This document shows positions 61,013-64,000 of a stretch of DNA of 64,000 bases, one piece after another; position 1 is the stretch's first letter, and each line of letters opens with the position of its first letter. The DNA comes from Kitasatospora sp. MAP12-44 (GTDB lineage: Bacteria > Actinomycetota > Actinomycetes > Streptomycetales > Streptomycetaceae). Under the pieces are notes generated by a model. It had not been told where the DNA came from, did no database searches, and saw nothing but the letters and a program-made list of their open reading frames with translations. The stretch is from NCBI RefSeq assembly GCF_029892095.1, contig NZ_JARZAE010000004.1, positions 5,456,001 to 5,520,000 of the forward strand. The letters are read 5' to 3'. The position numbers and the translations under genes are program-made.

Positions 61013-62536
61013 TCAGGGGGCGGTGGCCAGCCGGTGGATCGCGGTGAGCGGGATCGGCAGCCAACCCGGCCGGTGCCGCGCCTCGTAGACCACCTCGTAG
61101 ACCGCCTTGTCGATCTCCAGTGCGCGCAGCAGCTCGGGCGAGCCAGCCGGGTCGGTGCCCCCGGCCGCGGTGTAGCCGGCGCAGTACGCCGTCCGGTTGC
61201 GGGCCGCCCAACTCGCTGCCAGGTGCGCGAGTTCGGGGTCCGGTTCGGCGCCGGCCAGCAGGTGCGCCGCCGCGTAGTCGAAGGACCGCAGCATCGCCGC
61301 GACATCGCGCAGCGCGGGCTGCGGCAGCCGCCGTTCGGCCACCGACTTGGCCGGCTCGCCCTCGAAGTCCAGCAGCACCCAGCCGTGCGGGGTGCGCATC
61401 GCCTGGCCCAGGTGCAGGTCGCCGTGGATCCGCTGGACGGTCAGCCCGGTCAGGTGGTCGGCCGTCAGCTGCCGGAACGCGGTGTGCAGCGCGGGCCGGT
61501 AGCGGCGCAGCGCCGGGACGGCCGCCGCCGCCACGTCCAGCCGCTCGGCCATCGCGGTGGCCAGCCGGCCGGTCTCCTCGCGGTCCAGCCTGGCCACCGG
61601 CAGCGCGCGGGCCAGCACCCGGTGCACCTCGGCGGTGGCCCGCCCCAGCCGGTGCGCCTCGACCGCGAAGTTGCCCGGGCTCGGGTCGCCCTTGAGCCGG
61701 GCCACCTGGTCCAGCGCCAGCTCCCAGCCGTCCTCCGCGTCCGGCAGGAACCGCTGCAGCAGGCCCAGCGTGGCCGGCTCGGTGGCCTCCATCCGGCTCT
61801 CGAACCAGGCCGCCACCCGGGGGATCCGGGTGCTGCCGGCCCGCGAGAGGGCGAGCGAGAGCTCCAGGTCAGGGTTGGTGCCGGGGCTGATCCGGCGGAA
61901 CAGCTTGAGGATGAAGGAGGTGCCGAAGATGACCGAGGTGTTGCTCTGCTCGGCCGTCCCGGCGCGGCCCGGCAGGTCGCTGGGCAGGCCGGGGCCGGGG
62001 GTACGGCGGAACGCCAGCGGGCCGAAGCGGTCGGCGGTGGCCAGATGGCCGAGCAGCCGTCCGGTCAGCTCCGGGTCGTGCACGGCGTCGTAGAGCGCGG
62101 CGCCGTCGTACGGTCCGTGCGTGAGGCCGCCGAGCAGCGCCTCCGGGCCAAGCCCGGCCGGTGCCTCGGCGCGCAGGCCGAGCAGTAGCTGGTAGATGTC
62201 CGAGCCGCTGCCGTGCTCGACGCGCAGCAGCAGGTGCACCATCGCCGGGTCGCCGGTCAGCAGGGGCGTGGCGGAGAGCGGGCGCAGCCCGGTGATCGCC
62301 TGCCCCTTCCCCGCGTACCAGCGCTGGCTCGGCAGCCAGTCGGCGATCAACGGCAGGGCGGCTTGGACCAGTTCTCCGACCGCGAGCGAACTGCTGCTGC
62401 GCGGTCTGCCGCCGTAGGTGCCAGGGGCATAGGCCCCCGCACCGCGGGCCGCGGCACCGTGCGGCCCGCCCGGACCGCGTGGCGCGGAACCCGCGTCGCG
62501 GTGGACGTGGGCTTGAGAACGGGAGATCTCCGACAT
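61013..62536 (-). CDS. mak: Maltokinase (Mak/Pep2)
   Basis: 507-aa kinase that phosphorylates maltose to maltose-1-phosphate, the substrate of GlgE. Kinase core with IHGDLHLGQAMRTPHGWVLLDFEGEP (catalytic Asp and metal-binding Asp) in the C-terminal half and the N-terminal cap domain (IADWLPSQRWYAGKG). ATG at 62536; the frame is open further upstream but has no homology. 229 bases separate it from treS, 71 from glgB. Confidence 0.92.
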   Translation of the reverse strand: MSEISRSQAHVHRDAGSAPRGPGGPHGAAARGAGAYAPGTYGGRPRSSSSLAVGELVQAALPLIADWLPSQRWYAGKGQAITGLRPLSATPLLTGDPAMVHLLLRVEHGSGSDIYQLLLGLRAEAPAGLGPEALLGGLTHGPYDGAALYDAVHDPELTGRLLGHLATADRFGPLAFRRTPGPGLPSDLPGRAGTAEQSNTSVIFGTSFILKLFRRISPGTNPDLELSLALSRAGSTRIPRVAAWFESRMEATEPATLGLLQRFLPDAEDGWELALDQVARLKGDPSPGNFAVEAHRLGRATAEVHRVLARALPVARLDREETGRLATAMAERLDVAAAAVPALRRYRPALHTAFRQLTADHLTGLTVQRIHGDLHLGQAMRTPHGWVLLDFEGEPAKSVAERRLPQPALRDVAAMLRSFDYAAAHLLAGAEPDPELAHLAASWAARNRTAYCAGYTAAGGTDPAGSPELLRALEIDKAVYEVVYEARHRPGWLPIPLTAIHRLATAP

Positions 62537-62765
62537 GGCTCCCTTTCCCCGGAAGCGGGCTGGCGACCCGACGGGTCTGGCCGGGCCCGCCAGTCTTCCG
62601 GATTTCGGCGGCGCTGCTGCGGCGGCACGCGAGACGGACTCGGGTGTCACGCCTGAGGGTGGGTACTCGTTGGGCTGTTCTCCGTACCTGGTGGCGCGCG
62701 GCCCGTTGGGGGCGTGCGACGGGACTCGCGCGCCCCCAAGCAGACAAAACGGAGCTGATGGATCG

Positions 62766-64000
62766 TTACTGCGCTCCGGGCTTCCGCAGCTGGAACCAGT
62801 AGAAGCCGTGACCGGCGAGAGTGAGCAGATACGGCCACTCGCCGATCGACGGGAAGCGCACCCCACCGATCAGCTCGACCGGGTAGCGGCCCTCGAACCG
62901 CCGCAGGTCGAGCTCGGTCGGCTGGGCGAACCGGGAGAAGTTGTTCACGCACATCACGAGGTCACCCTGGTACTCGCGGACAAAGGCCAGCACTGCCGGA
63001 TTGCTCGACGGGAGTTCCGTGTAACTGCCCAGGCCGAAGGCCGGGTTGAGTTTGCGGATTTCGATCATGCGACGCGTCCAGTGCAGCAGCGAGGACGAAC
63101 TGCTCTGCTGCGCCTCGACGTTGGTCACCTGGTAGCCGTACACCGGATCCATGATGGGCGGCAGACTGAGCCTGCCCGGGTCGGCGGAGGAGAAACCCGC
63201 GTTGCGGTCGGGCGTCCACTGCATGGGGGTGCGCACACCGTCCCGGTCGCCCAGCCAGATGTTGTCGCCCATCCCGATCTCGTCCCCGTAGTAGAGGACC
63301 GGCGATCCTGGCAGCGAGAGCAGCAGGGCGGTGAAGAGTTCGATCTGGTTGCGGTCGTTCTCCAGCAGCGGCGCGAGCCGGCGGCGGATGCCCACGTTGG
63401 CCCGCATCCGCGGGTCCTTCGCGTACTCCGCGTACATGTAGTCGCGCTCCTCGTCGGTGACCATCTCCAGGGTCAGCTCGTCGTGGTTGCGCAGGAAGAT
63501 GCCCCACTGGCAGCCGGAGGGGATGGTCGGCGTCTTGGCGAGGATTTCCGAGACCGGGTAGCGGCTCTCCCGGCGCACCGCCATGAAGATCCGCGGCATC
63601 ACCGGGAAGTGGAACGCCATGTGGCACTCGTCGCCGCCGGAGCCGAAGTCGCCGAAGTAGTCGACCACGTCCTCGGGCCACTGGTTGGCCTCGGCGAGCA
63701 GCACGGTGTCCGGGTAGTCGGCGTCGATCTCCTTGCGGACCCGGGCCAGGAACTCGTGGGTCTCCGGCAGGTTCTCGCAGTTGGTGCCCTCCCGCGCGAA
63801 CAGGTACGGCACCGCGTCCAGCCGGAACCCGTCGATGCCCAGGTCCAGCCAGAACCGCAGCCCGCCGATCATCTCCTCCTGGACCCGCGGGTTGTCGTAG
63901 TTCAGGTCCGGCTGGTGGGAGAAGAAGCGGTGCCAGAAGTACTGCTTGCGGACCGGGTCATAGGTCCAGTTGGAGGTCTCGGTGTCGACGAAGATGATCC
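62766..64000 (-). CDS. treS: Maltose alpha-D-glucosyltransferase/trehalose synthase, C-terminal part
   Basis: The 5' end lies beyond the right edge of the window; 410 codons are visible. GH13 enzyme that interconverts trehalose and maltose, feeding Mak and GlgE. Visible motifs: IFVDTETSNWTYDP, GIDGFRLDAVPYLF (nucleophile Asp), VLLAEANQWPEDVVDYFGD (acid Glu), LRNHDELTLEM (Asp) and RTPMQWTPDRNAGFS. The C-terminal domain is complete and the stop is at 62766. First visible gene of the treS-mak-glgB transcript. Confidence 0.96.
   Translation of the reverse strand, partial: IIFVDTETSNWTYDPVRKQYFWHRFFSHQPDLNYDNPRVQEEMIGGLRFWLDLGIDGFRLDAVPYLFAREGTNCENLPETHEFLARVRKEIDADYPDTVLLAEANQWPEDVVDYFGDFGSGGDECHMAFHFPVMPRIFMAVRRESRYPVSEILAKTPTIPSGCQWGIFLRNHDELTLEMVTDEERDYMYAEYAKDPRMRANVGIRRRLAPLLENDRNQIELFTALLLSLPGSPVLYYGDEIGMGDNIWLGDRDGVRTPMQWTPDRNAGFSSADPGRLSLPPIMDPVYGYQVTNVEAQQSSSSSLLHWTRRMIEIRKLNPAFGLGSYTELPSSNPAVLAFVREYQGDLVMCVNNFSRFAQPTELDLRRFEGRYPVELIGGVRFPSIGEWPYLLTLAGHGFYWFQLRKPGAQ

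Noticed and set aside
59205..61088. 627-codon plus-strand frame over glgB
   Set aside because: Antisense shadow of the branching enzyme.
58507..61305. N-terminal extension of the pta frame across glgB
   Set aside because: The frame is open but lies out of frame in the glgB coding region on the same strand; pta homology starts at GTG 58506 behind a ribosome site.

Overview
The window is chromosomal core DNA from a high-GC actinobacterium of the Streptomycetaceae (Streptomyces, Kitasatospora or Streptacidiphilus type). The evidence is very GC-rich third codon positions, frequent GTG/TTG starts behind strong AGGAG sites, and genes characteristic of this family: the polarity-scaffold coiled-coil proteins Scy and FilP, NucS in place of MutS/MutL, and the SCO5389-type protein. 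From memory, the gene order follows the S. coelicolor thrC-thrB-rho ... atp ... filP-scy ... icmA ... pyk-ackA-pta ... glgB-mak-treS stretch with blocks missing. No rRNA, tRNA, CRISPR array, insertion sequence or prophage was recognised.

Layout. 1-4.7 kb: threonine biosynthesis (thrC truncated by the window edge, thrB) and rho behind a leader of about 0.5 kb. 4.9-12.6 kb: an LCP glycopolymer ligase, rpmE, prfA, prmC, tsaC, a small tyrosine phosphatase, an SHMT-like protein with altered active-site residues, and a WecA/Rfe-type lipid-carrier transferase. 12.9-21.0 kb: the complete F1Fo ATP synthase operon atpIBEFHAGDC, preceded by two CRP-like palindromes and closed by a strong hairpin. 21.1-34.0 kb: DUF2550, a Uma2-like protein, the cobalamin adenosyltransferase, a small membrane protein, 3-hydroxybutyryl-CoA dehydrogenase, a STAS protein followed by a membrane protein with a degenerate P-loop, NucS, the SCO5389-type protein, an LLM oxidoreductase, a Zn-ribbon-like protein, an ABC-2 exporter and an alpha/beta hydrolase. 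34.0-40.4 kb: filP and a very long scy. 40.4-48.8 kb: B12-linked acyl-CoA metabolism (methylmalonyl-CoA epimerase, acetyl-CoA acetyltransferase, MeaB, isobutyryl-CoA mutase large subunit IcmA) mixed with two MarR regulators, a DUF2127 protein, two DUF3817 proteins and a TetR regulator. 49.2-53.6 kb: a thioredoxin/TPR protein and a three-gene surface cassette (DUF6230, DUF6114, Pro/Ala-rich secreted protein). 53.7-64.0 kb, all on the minus strand: treS (truncated), mak, glgB (GlgE-pathway alpha-glucan synthesis), then pta, ackA and pyk.

How the genes work together. The adenosyltransferase supplies AdoCbl, MeaB protects AdoCbl mutases, IcmA interconverts isobutyryl- and n-butyryl-CoA, and the epimerase, thiolase and 3-hydroxybutyryl-CoA dehydrogenase connect these acyl-CoAs to central metabolism and polyketide precursors. 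Pyk-AckA-Pta lie directly downstream of trehalose/alpha-glucan genes, pairing carbon storage with overflow metabolism. LCP, the phosphatase and the WecA-type enzyme are plausible contributors to wall glycopolymer assembly.

The most noteworthy items are promoter-scale palindromes (atp operon, icmA, the tetR/thioredoxin gap, the MarR genes), the SHMT paralogue lacking canonical PLP-contact residues, the STAS plus degenerate-P-loop pair, the DUF6230/DUF6114 cassette, and a low-GC3 mini-ORF in the nucS/SCO5389 gap. I did not find a clearly new defence or biosynthetic system; the least explained gene sets are the DUF6230/DUF6114 cassette and the DUF3817-MarR-DUF3817 unit.
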